From positions 1,914 through 13,362 of the forward strand of contig DBYL01000017.1 in NCBI GenBank assembly GCA_002309835.1: a stretch of 11,449 nt of DNA, given 5' to 3'. Position numbers and translations under genes: made by a program. Every line of letters starts with the position of its first letter. The stretch's first letter is position 1. Positions 1 to 7,735 of the stretch are shown piece after piece. This DNA comes from Bacteroidales bacterium UBA1187. Lineage in GTDB: Bacteria > Bacteroidota > Bacteroidia > Bacteroidales > Paludibacteraceae. The notes beneath the pieces were generated by a model. The model did not search any database, was not told where the DNA came from, and saw only the letters and a program-made list of their open reading frames with translations.

Positions 1-3000
1 CAAGTGCCGCTGAACCACCCATTCACTCTGCAGGCCGTCAAAGAAGGACATACCTTCGAGGGCGACGGATATATCGTGATGAATAACAGTACGAATCTCG
101 TGCTGGACAAACCGCTGGACGGTGTGCGTATCTGGGATGCGACAAAAGTGCGGTTAGCCGGTCGTGTAGTCGGCGGTCTGGAGCAAGCCGGCAGAGCCTT
201 AGGTTTTGGTTTGAGTGTCAACTACCTCGGTGATGATCTGCAGCTCGTACTCGAACTGGAAGGCGATAACATCTCGCATATTGTACGGGACGAGAATGAC
301 CTGACGCGGGATACGCTTGAGTTCGCGGTACCACATCTGGTGTACGGTGTGAACGATGAGACGGACACAGTAGGTACGACGCACATGCATTATGAGGAGA
401 AACGCATCATCATCAATCCCGATCCGTTAACCGGTGAGTACTGCGCCGACCTCTTCCCGGTGAAATACAAGATTACGCAGGCAACGGCACGCGGTTACGC
501 TACACTCTTTGCGGAAGGCAAGACCAGTGAGGTGCTTGACCTCAGTAGTGCCGCTACGCATCAATCGGGCGAGATACTGGACGGCAAGGAAGTATTCTGG
601 AATGAGAAATACAGCATCACCTATCGTTCGCCGATTGATATCAGCTGTACACAGCTGCGTTATGGTATCGCGGAGCCGTACCTGGGAGAGAAGAGCATGA
701 CGCGGCAGAATATCAAGAATGAGAATGTAGAGATTCCGTTGGTAGAAAAAGACTCGACCGGTGTTTGGCATTACACCTTCGGTCATCCGGTCTTCGCTAC
801 AGGCGATTATACCTTCCGTATCACGGCGCATGAGGATTATTACTATAACAACGACAAGAGCTCGACCAAACACGAATCCGTACCTATCAACGGCGGCGAT
901 ATGAAGGTCTATAACGGTCTGCACGCCTCCGAAGAGACGCAGACGCTGTCTTCCCTTTTCCCGAAATGGGAGCATGCGACGCAACGACTGCTGGGTCTGG
1001 GTGCGCAACTCAATGAGGCAGGTCAGATAGACGTCACCGTGCCGGTGGACTATGTATCGTTCAACAAGACCGGTGACCAGGCCCTGCGTGGACTGGACGT
1101 AGCCATCGAGTTGGAGGGACGCCACATAGAGAAACAGGTGATCAGCGCCTATGTCACCGGAAACCACTTCAAGGGCAATGACTACGCCATGGCGGTAGAT
1201 GCCGGCGTGACCTTGTTAGACGTGCTGCGTGACCCGCCCGGAGCGAAGAGTTATGCTTACCTCGAGTCCGGTACGTCCTTTACGTATAATTACAACTGGA
1301 CGGTGAATTTGGAGTTAGGCATTGAGCTGGATATGTCCTACGGTACGGGTATGGGAATGGTGTACGGCGTGTACATGGGAACGGCCCCGGCTACACCCGC
1401 TGCGTACTCCGGTAATACCTATTCCTCGCTCATATCGAACTCCTGGAGCCTGCCGCTTAAATCCGGTTTGACCTGGAAACACGGCGGTAGTTATACCTTC
1501 ACCACCACCGAACGCATCGAGACGGCGAGTGATGACTGGTTCGTCGGTTCGCGCGGCGATATTTATATCGGTCTGGCACAGAGTGCCGTGTTCCAGTTGC
1601 TGGATGCTGTCAAACCGCTTGACTCGTTGACGTATGTCTCCTTGTCGGCACAACTCAAAGACAGCGTCGGTGTCACGGGTTCGTCTGCTACCGTGGCGGA
1701 AGGTCATGGTTTGGACGGACAGAAATACTACCTCGCCATCGGTGAAGAGATAGCCGGAGGCCATAAGGTGGACGGAACCTTCGCGTACTCGCAGGATTAT
1801 ATATTGACAGTTCTGCTGCCGCAGCTGATCGAGCAACGTGATCAACTGTTGGTGATGGGCGACAGTGCCACCGTTCAGTCGATTGCCGATGCAAGGCAGG
1901 AACCCGTTTACTGGTCGCATGTCTTGCCGACCGATACCACCTTTGCGCTTACCAACTACGAGGTCGTTTATCCGACGGGTGTGACACCTTGGATGAAGGT
2001 CAATCAGGTGGAGATGTACAACAATACGATTGCCTCCTGGCTGGATCTGATTGAGGATAACGAGAAAGAGAAACTGACCGTCATGGCGGGTGTCAATGCC
2101 GATCTGGTGAAGAACTATTTCGTCAGCAACGGTGTCAAACTCAGTTATTCGGAGACCTATGACGCGGTGGAGAACCACTCCTTTAAGATCGATGGTCTAG
2201 GCTTCGACCCCTCTACTGCTTTGACAACTCCCAGTCCCGATGGTAAGGCGTTAAAAACGGCACGAGCCGCCCTTGATGTGTGGAGAGAAGCACGTCGTAA
2301 CAGCAAGGCTAAAAACGGTCAACGGGCAACTGTCCAGACCAAGACACCGACCGCATCCCTCAGTTGGAACGTCAATCCGATCTTTGACCTCAATTGGGAT
2401 AGGGACCCGAACTGGTCAGAGACCCACTCCCGTACAGCCGGTTTCGTCCTCGAACCCGATGAGTATTCGTATATGAACGTGTCCGTGCTCCGTTGGAAAG
2501 AGGAGGACAATGACTTCAATGAGACCACCTACGATGTCCGTGAGACAGTCGATGACGGCAATGACTACGACGGTTATTCCCACCTCTACGGTTCGTTCAT
2601 CTATAAGCTCAACGGCGGTGCGACCAAGTGCCCTTGGGAAGGACCGGAAGAGTCCATCTTCTACGAGCAGGGCGGACGGCCGGCACAGCTGTCGAACGGC
2701 ACACTCAAACTGGAGAACCCCAAGATTGATATCATCCATCATGAAGTGAGCGACGTACCGCGTGACCAGCCGGCGATCGTCCAGATCCGCCTCAGCAACG
2801 AGACGCAACAGAGCTTCGAGAACTACGTAGTGTTCAAACTCGTACTCGTCGATGCCTCCAACCCCAACGGAGCCAAAGTGCTGATGGACGGTTTCCCGCT
2901 TACCGGTGACGGACGGGCTATAAAACTCAACCCGGGTCAGACCATCGACAAGACGCTCGAGGTGTATGCCGGTCAGGGCTATGATTTCGAGAACCTGACG

Positions 3001-6000
3001 CTGATGCTCGCTTCGCAATGCGACATCTTGAACTTCCAAAAGGCTTCATTCAGTGTGCATTTCCAGCCGACCAGTTGCGATGTGAATATCGCGGCGCCGC
3101 ACGATAAATGGGTGATGAACACGCTCTCGCCGAAGGATTCGATAGGCTGGTACCTGCCCGTAGTGATTGACGGATACGACATTCAGTATCCAAACTTCGA
3201 CCATATCGAGTTCCAGTATAAGTTAACCAAGCAAAGCGATGACGGATGGGTGAACCTCTGTTCGTTCTACGCCGACAGTACGTACTACAATGCCGCTTCG
3301 GGCTCTAAAGCGATGATGAAGGCGGGACAGATCGAGAATATCGCTTTCTACGGCGAGCGTGACCCGATGGAGCAGCAGTACGACCTGCGTGCCGTAAGTT
3401 TCTGCCGCTACGGTACATCGTTCCTCACCAAGTCCTCACCGGTGCTCACCGGTATCAAGGATACGCGCGTACCGGTAGTCTTCGGCGAACCCGAACCGGC
3501 GAACTCCATACTCGGAGTAGGCGATCATCTCAAACTGCGCTTCAACGAACCGATTGCCGGTAACTACCTCGACGAGGATAATAACTTCCAGATAACCGGT
3601 ATCACCAACGAGACCGGACTGTCTGCCGCTACTGCCCTTCATTTCGACGGCAACTCGTCCGCCGTAACCAAGGCGAAACGCGACTTGACCGATAAGTCCT
3701 TCACCATCGATATGATGATCCGTCCGACCAAAGCGAACGGCCGCGCAGACGACATGATTCTCTTTGAGACCGGCGACGGACAAATGATGAAGCAGTTAGT
3801 GCTCACCAAAGACAACCGTCTACGCCTCATTCGTTCTGTGGGAGATAACTGGCTGGCGAAGAGTTCGAAACCCCTTGGCAACCTCTTGGCTTTCACGCGT
3901 ATCGTATGCGTCTATGAGAAAGGCGGCAAGACCCGTTTCTATATCGGCACGGAAGAGGTGACGGACATCATCTTCGGTGAGACAAATGAGCCATCCACAG
4001 AGCAGGAGCGCAGTGCGTACTTCCGATTCGGTAGTACCTACGACGGCGATATGCTCGAGACGCGTATATGGACCAAGGCCCTCACGCTCGAGCAGATCAG
4101 CGCGACCGCGAACCATTCGCTGACGGGTTACGAACAAGAGCTGCTCGCCTACTACCGTATGGATGAAGGTAAGGGCGAGACGGTCACCGATCAAGCGCAC
4201 GGTGCAACCTTGTATCTTGACGGCTGCTCGTGGAATAAGCAGAAAGGCTACTCACTCAAACTGAATGGCGATTCCGTCAAGTTGAACGGTAACCTGCTTG
4301 GCCGCTCCGAGACCTATGACTTCACGCTCATGTGTTGGTTCAAGGCGCAGAGCGACGGTACACTATTCAGCAGTAAGAATATCCAGATATCTACCGGCAA
4401 ATACGCTGATGACACTTGGCATCATTACGTGCTTGCTGTCAGCCGCACGTATAACACGGCGTCGGTCTTCGTGGACGGTCAACTCATTCGCTCCGAGTCA
4501 GCGGACGCCATCGGTGCCCTCACCGGCAATATGTACCTCGGTGGCAACGGCTTCAAGGGCCATATCGATGAGTTCGTTGTCTTCGAGCAAGCACTGCCCA
4601 AATCGCTTATCGACCTGTACGAGGACAATGCGCTGACCGGTGACGAGATGGGTCTGATGGCCTACCTGCCGTTCGAAGAGCAGTACACCAATCCGAATGG
4701 TATCATCGAGCAGCGCTTCTCCGTCAACGACCAGCGCGTCTTCAAGGATGCGAACGGCAATGTGGTTAACAAAGTCGTACCTTTGGTAATGGGTGATGGG
4801 TTATCGGTTATGGGTGACGGGACGCTGAACGCACCGATCAAAGACAACGGCGTGCTGAATAAACTCTACTTCAATTGGTCGTTTAACAACGATGAGTTGC
4901 TCATTAATATCCTCAACCGCGACTACGAGGTTAACAAGCAGTCTATCTACATCACCGTTCGTGATGTAGAGGACCTGAACGGCAACCCGATGGCTTCGCC
5001 TGTGACCTGGACCGCGTTTGTCGATCGCAATGCCCTCAAGTGGTCCGAGAAAAACCTGAGCGTCACGCTCGAAGACGGTGCAGAGGATGATTGGAGGACG
5101 GAGGTACGTATAGTCAACCAGAGCGGCAAGCGGCATACTTATACTATCGAGTCCCTGCCGTCATGGCTGACGACCAACACCACTTACGGCGCTATCGACC
5201 CGATGGATGAACAGCGTGTTACGCTTACTTTCAACGCTCAGATTCCGGTAGGAGAATACAGCGACGTCATCTATCTGACCGACGAGAACGGACTGTCCGA
5301 ACCGCTGCGCATCGAATATAACGTAGAAGCTTTACCTCCGTACGACGGCATCGACAAAGCCAAGTATCCGCTTAACATGTCTATCTGCGGACAAGTCAAA
5401 CTCAACGAGACGATTGACGCCGATGAGAATGATATCGTCTATGCGCTCTATAATAGCTCGTGCGTCGGTATGGCGAACATCGATTTCGACTATGTGACCA
5501 ACACCAGCAAAGTATTCCTCACCGTCTATGGCAACGAGTCAATAAGCGGTAAGGAATTGAACTTCCAACTCTGGCAATCTTCGACCGGCAAACTGATTAA
5601 CCTCAACCCGAGTCGCAAGATTAGCTTTGCGCACGGAGCGGTTTATGGTTGCGGCGACGAACAACCGGTTATCTTCACTGCTTTGGGAAGCGAGACGCAG
5701 AATGTTGACCTCGAGGCCGGATGGACGTGGATATCCACGAACCTTCAGGTGCAAACGCCAATGACCCATCTCCAATCGGCTCAACCGTGGAACGAAGGCG
5801 ACCTGATTAAGAACCCGGCTACGCGTCAGTTCAGCACTTATTCGCTAGCGAACGACCAGTTCGTCGGTGATCTCAAAACATGGGATTATACCCAGATGTA
5901 TATGGTCTATGCCGCGCATGCGAACACGCTCCGTCTGAGTGGCGACCAGATTGACGAAGCCGATAAGCATATCACGCTTCGCGGTGATGGACAATGGAAC

Positions 6001-6642
6001 GCCTTCCCGTGCCTGTTCAATCAAACTACGCCTATCACCGAAGCGCTTGCCGATTACTACACGCATGCGTCTGCAGGCGACCTGCTCAAAGCGCATGACC
6101 GCTTCGCCGTCTTCTCGTCCGACAAACGATGGGAAGGTGACCTCAAGGCGGTTCGCCCGGGTGAAGGATACCTCTTCCGTCGTTTGGGACAAGGCACTAT
6201 CACTGTTAACTTCTATAATCAAGCTCCGTCGGCCGCTCCGTCCGCTCATCGCTCACCGCTCAACGCTCACCGCTACGCTACCAACATGACCATGATCTGT
6301 AGGATAGACGAGAGTCAAGAGTCGAGAGTCGAGAGTATCCGCGCCTACATCGGAGAGGAACTTGTCGGTGTGGCGACCAAGATAGACAGCCTCCACTTCC
6401 TGACAATCAGCTCCGACATGGAAGGCGCAGAACTCCGCTTCGAGGCCGAGGATGGCACACCGCTAACGGCTAATAGCCAATGGCCAATAGCCTATATCCC
6501 CGATAGCCACCACGGCACATTGAAGGCTCCGATTATCTTAAAGCCGGGTGATGACCGTCCATATAAAATTATCGAGAATGAACAGGTTGTAATCATTCGC
6601 AACAATGAGAAATATGATGTTACCGGGAAAAAAATCAAGTAA
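1..6642 (+). CDS. Giant secreted LamG / Ig-like multidomain surface protein (5' end outside window)
   Basis: The frame is open across the left edge, so this is the last 2213 residues of a longer protein; the GTG at base 4 is not a credible start and no signal peptide is visible. Residues 1-1160 are beta-rich and unassigned, but resemble giant uncharacterised Bacteroidota surface proteins that I recall. About 1160-1210 reads like the first half of an SbsA-type Ig-like domain (LRFNEPIAG). Two LamG/concanavalin-like jelly rolls follow, about 1214-1370 (FTIDMMIRP, ETRIWTKAL) and 1417-1537 (FTLMCWFKA, WHHYVLAV, GHIDEFVVF). The second Ig half (VRDVEDLNGNP, about 1650) comes next, then a BACON-like Ig segment (1681-1777), a beta module (1789-1895), a 'GWTWIS' region (1896-2077), a second copy of the beta module (2091-2180) and a tail ending VVIIRNNEKYDVTGKKIK. 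The tail suggests T9SS export and surface anchoring. No catalytic motif is seen; an adhesin or glycan-binding role is inference. Four heptanucleotide tracts lie in the gene. Confidence 0.9.
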   Translation, partial: QVPLNHPFTLQAVKEGHTFEGDGYIVMNNSTNLVLDKPLDGVRIWDATKVRLAGRVVGGLEQAGRALGFGLSVNYLGDDLQLVLELEGDNISHIVRDENDLTRDTLEFAVPHLVYGVNDETDTVGTTHMHYEEKRIIINPDPLTGEYCADLFPVKYKITQATARGYATLFAEGKTSEVLDLSSAATHQSGEILDGKEVFWNEKYSITYRSPIDISCTQLRYGIAEPYLGEKSMTRQNIKNENVEIPLVEKDSTGVWHYTFGHPVFATGDYTFRITAHEDYYYNNDKSSTKHESVPINGGDMKVYNGLHASEETQTLSSLFPKWEHATQRLLGLGAQLNEAGQIDVTVPVDYVSFNKTGDQALRGLDVAIELEGRHIEKQVISAYVTGNHFKGNDYAMAVDAGVTLLDVLRDPPGAKSYAYLESGTSFTYNYNWTVNLELGIELDMSYGTGMGMVYGVYMGTAPATPAAYSGNTYSSLISNSWSLPLKSGLTWKHGGSYTFTTTERIETASDDWFVGSRGDIYIGLAQSAVFQLLDAVKPLDSLTYVSLSAQLKDSVGVTGSSATVAEGHGLDGQKYYLAIGEEIAGGHKVDGTFAYSQDYILTVLLPQLIEQRDQLLVMGDSATVQSIADARQEPVYWSHVLPTDTTFALTNYEVVYPTGVTPWMKVNQVEMYNNTIASWLDLIEDNEKEKLTVMAGVNADLVKNYFVSNGVKLSYSETYDAVENHSFKIDGLGFDPSTALTTPSPDGKALKTARAALDVWREARRNSKAKNGQRATVQTKTPTASLSWNVNPIFDLNWDRDPNWSETHSRTAGFVLEPDEYSYMNVSVLRWKEEDNDFNETTYDVRETVDDGNDYDGYSHLYGSFIYKLNGGATKCPWEGPEESIFYEQGGRPAQLSNGTLKLENPKIDIIHHEVSDVPRDQPAIVQIRLSNETQQSFENYVVFKLVLVDASNPNGAKVLMDGFPLTGDGRAIKLNPGQTIDKTLEVYAGQGYDFENLTLMLASQCDILNFQKASFSVHFQPTSCDVNIAAPHDKWVMNTLSPKDSIGWYLPVVIDGYDIQYPNFDHIEFQYKLTKQSDDGWVNLCSFYADSTYYNAASGSKAMMKAGQIENIAFYGERDPMEQQYDLRAVSFCRYGTSFLTKSSPVLTGIKDTRVPVVFGEPEPANSILGVGDHLKLRFNEPIAGNYLDEDNNFQITGITNETGLSAATALHFDGNSSAVTKAKRDLTDKSFTIDMMIRPTKANGRADDMILFETGDGQMMKQLVLTKDNRLRLIRSVGDNWLAKSSKPLGNLLAFTRIVCVYEKGGKTRFYIGTEEVTDIIFGETNEPSTEQERSAYFRFGSTYDGDMLETRIWTKALTLEQISATANHSLTGYEQELLAYYRMDEGKGETVTDQAHGATLYLDGCSWNKQKGYSLKLNGDSVKLNGNLLGRSETYDFTLMCWFKAQSDGTLFSSKNIQISTGKYADDTWHHYVLAVSRTYNTASVFVDGQLIRSESADAIGALTGNMYLGGNGFKGHIDEFVVFEQALPKSLIDLYEDNALTGDEMGLMAYLPFEEQYTNPNGIIEQRFSVNDQRVFKDANGNVVNKVVPLVMGDGLSVMGDGTLNAPIKDNGVLNKLYFNWSFNNDELLINILNRDYEVNKQSIYITVRDVEDLNGNPMASPVTWTAFVDRNALKWSEKNLSVTLEDGAEDDWRTEVRIVNQSGKRHTYTIESLPSWLTTNTTYGAIDPMDEQRVTLTFNAQIPVGEYSDVIYLTDENGLSEPLRIEYNVEALPPYDGIDKAKYPLNMSICGQVKLNETIDADENDIVYALYNSSCVGMANIDFDYVTNTSKVFLTVYGNESISGKELNFQLWQSSTGKLINLNPSRKISFAHGAVYGCGDEQPVIFTALGSETQNVDLEAGWTWISTNLQVQTPMTHLQSAQPWNEGDLIKNPATRQFSTYSLANDQFVGDLKTWDYTQMYMVYAAHANTLRLSGDQIDEADKHITLRGDGQWNAFPCLFNQTTPITEALADYYTHASAGDLLKAHDRFAVFSSDKRWEGDLKAVRPGEGYLFRRLGQGTITVNFYNQAPSAAPSAHRSPLNAHRYATNMTMICRIDESQESRVESIRAYIGEELVGVATKIDSLHFLTISSDMEGAELRFEAEDGTPLTANSQWPIAYIPDSHHGTLKAPIILKPGDDRPYKIIENEQVVIIRNNEKYDVTGKKIK
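4785..4819 (+). repeat. Heptanucleotide tract A (5 units, consensus GGTNAYS)
   Basis: Five consecutive 7-base units fit GGTNAYS, with 22 of 28 adjacent-unit positions identical by hand count. The tract lies in the giant gene just after the second LamG domain. Because 7 is not a multiple of 3, the reading frame rotates and the peptide repeats every seven residues (VMGDGLS then VMGDGTL). Confidence 0.8.
6243..6277 (+). repeat. Heptanucleotide tract B (CGCTCAN, 4 units plus a degenerate fifth)
   Basis: Four units fit CGCTCAN and a fifth begins CGCT; 22 of 28 adjacent-unit positions match by hand count. The tract encodes the linker just before the last beta module of the giant protein (SAHRSPL, then NAHRYAT). 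Confidence 0.8.
6312..6339 (+). repeat. Heptanucleotide tract C (GAGTCRA, 3 units plus a degenerate fourth)
   Basis: Three units fit GAGTCRA and a fourth starts GAGT; 17 of 21 adjacent-unit positions match by hand count. The tract encodes ESQESRVES, an insertion between the first strand and the 'IRAYIGEE' strand of the last beta module in the giant protein. It starts 35 bases after tract B. Confidence 0.8.
6462..6496 (+). repeat. Heptanucleotide tract D (GCYAAYR, 4 units plus a degenerate fifth)
   Basis: Four units fit GCYAAYR, with a fifth of GCCTATA; 22 of 28 adjacent-unit positions match by hand count. The tract encodes LTANSQWPIAYI inside the last beta module. It shares the 9-mer GCTAACGGC, in the same reading frame (LTAN), with tract E in the lipoprotein gene. 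Confidence 0.8.
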
Positions 6643-6643
6643 T

Positions 6644-7264
6644 ATGAGTACGAAAAGTTTGTTGATTAGTATTGCCTGTCTGTGCGGTCTTATCACTGCA
6701 CAGGCAGAGCCTGCCGACTTTGGAGAGAACCTGCAGTGGGAACTCCGTAATGACTCTTTGTTTATCACCTCGCCCAAACCCGATTCGGTGGCTATTATGT
6801 CGTTTCTGGACGGAAAGGCCCCTTGGGCAGATGACTCGCTTTCCATCAAAGCGATTGAACTACCGGATAATCTCAAAACGATAGCTGTGTCAGCGTTTGA
6901 GTCTTTTAAATCCATTCAAGAGGTAACGATTCCTGCAAACGTAACCCATATCTATGCATGGGCGTTCAGAAATTGCGCGAATCTAAAGAAGGTAATATGT
7001 CTGCCGGATACTCCTCCCGATTTAGCTACGGATGTTTTCGCTTCTTGCTTTAACAACTTGGTTATATGTGTCTCCAATATAGGTCTATACAAAAATAACG
7101 GCTGGGAGACCTACGAAGACAACTTATCTTTATGCTCCACACCAACGGATATAGACCAAGTCGATATCCATATCGATGCTACGGCTACGAAAATCCTCGA
7201 ATCCAATCAACTTATAATCCTTAGAAACAATGAAAAATACGATGTTACCGGTAAGAAGCTTTAG
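6644..7264 (+). CDS. Small secreted BspA-like leucine-rich-repeat protein with T9SS-like tail
   Basis: A 206-residue exported protein. Residues 1-21 form a signal peptide: K4, a hydrophobic core, and AQA before E22 as a signal peptidase I site. Residues 22-60 resemble the N-terminal strand region of BspA-like proteins (WELRNDSLFITS, then PWADDSLSIKAIEL). About 64-115 form an LRR_5/BspA-type unit: DNLKTIAVSAFE, then IQEVTIPANVTHIYAWAFRNC, then LKKVICLPDTPP. The usual closing strand and 'YKNNGWETYEDNL' follow. The C-terminus, NQLIILRNNEKYDVTGKKL, nearly copies the giant protein's tail, so the same export route is likely. BspA-type LRRs are known from surface adhesins and binding proteins; the ligand here is unknown. 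I chose the ATG one base after the upstream stop because it gives a clean signal peptide; the frame also opens 39 bases earlier, inside the upstream tail codons. The gene is visibly AT-richer than the giant gene. Confidence 0.88.
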   Translation: MSTKSLLISIACLCGLITAQAEPADFGENLQWELRNDSLFITSPKPDSVAIMSFLDGKAPWADDSLSIKAIELPDNLKTIAVSAFESFKSIQEVTIPANVTHIYAWAFRNCANLKKVICLPDTPPDLATDVFASCFNNLVICVSNIGLYKNNGWETYEDNLSLCSTPTDIDQVDIHIDATATKILESNQLIILRNNEKYDVTGKKL

Positions 7265-7727
7265 TATGCTTCTCCTCGCTGCGGCGCTATGCTTCGCCTC
7301 CTGCGATGACAAGAATAAACCGACTCCGACACCGACGGAACAAGACCTATACGGCAATGCGGCGCGTCCTACTTGGACTGCTATCGAAGTGCCCGACATG
7401 ACCGCTTCCATGACCGCCGTCATCAAGGTGCAGAAACTCGCAGGAGTAGCTATCCCGGACTCTTGTGTGGGGGGCAACGATGTGCTTGCGGCTTTCTCCG
7501 GTGAGACCTGCCTCGGCATTGCGCAACCACAAGACGGCTTGTTCTTCTTGTTTGTCGCCGGACCAACGACCAACGACCAAGAGCTAACGGCCAATGTAAC
7601 CCTTCGTTACTACTCCGCGCATTACACGAATCTCTTCGAGGCCAAAGACGCCTTCCCCTTCGCCAACGATGCCCGCCTCGGCACCGTTGCCGAACCGTTC
7701 AAACCTACTTTTGTAGTAGCTAAGTAA
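7230..7727 (+). CDS. Small surface lipoprotein consisting of one beta module
   Basis: A 165-residue putative lipoprotein. Residues 1-25 read as a type II signal peptide: K2 and R9, a hydrophobic stretch (MLLLAAALC), and FASC with C25 as the lipidated cysteine. The two aspartates after C25 resemble Bacteroidota surface lipoprotein export signals. A PTPTPTE linker (31-37) leads to one beta-rich module (about 45-165): TAVIKV, DVLAAFSGETCLGIA, FFLFV, LRYYSA, LGT. This matches the architecture of two modules in the giant protein, so the lipoprotein may be a cell-anchored relative or partner (inference). There is no C-terminal T9SS-like tail. Start choice: the ATG at 7230 overlaps the upstream gene by 35 bases but supplies the positive n-region; the ATG at 7266, right after the upstream stop, would leave a signal peptide with no positive charge. 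The ATG at 7242 is a third option. Confidence 0.8.
   Translation: MKNTMLPVRSFSMLLLAAALCFASCDDKNKPTPTPTEQDLYGNAARPTWTAIEVPDMTASMTAVIKVQKLAGVAIPDSCVGGNDVLAAFSGETCLGIAQPQDGLFFLFVAGPTTNDQELTANVTLRYYSAHYTNLFEAKDAFPFANDARLGTVAEPFKPTFVVAK
7561..7595 (+). repeat. Heptanucleotide tract E (consensus RRCYAAN, 5 units)
   Basis: Five 7-base units fit RRCYAAN; the first two are identical (GACCAAC). Adjacent units match at 20 of 28 positions by hand count. The tract lies in the lipoprotein gene and encodes PTTNDQELTAN, directly after the FFLFVAG strand of the beta module. This is the fifth tract of the same period within about 2.8 kb. Confidence 0.8.
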
Positions 7728-7735
7728 AGAATCAC

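Noticed and set aside
4..6. GTG at the left edge as the true start of the giant gene
   Set aside because: The frame is open to base 1, no signal peptide follows, and the sequence begins in the middle of a beta-rich region of an exported protein.
1315..2178. 287-codon antisense frame inside the giant gene (others at 427-1167 and 2416-3039)
   Set aside because: No signal peptide, domain or plausible composition. These are mirror frames of a strongly codon-biased gene, and the sense strand encodes coherent conserved domains throughout.
6605..6643. Upstream ATG as the start of the BspA-like gene
   Set aside because: It would place 13 extra residues before an already complete signal peptide and overlap the upstream tail codons; the ATG at 6644 is preferred, although coupling is kept as a finding.
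7317..7340. Six-base repetition encoding PTPTPTE as another tandem tract
   Set aside because: It is a short codon-level Pro-Thr linker with period 6, unlike the period-7 tracts, and is common after lipobox cysteines.
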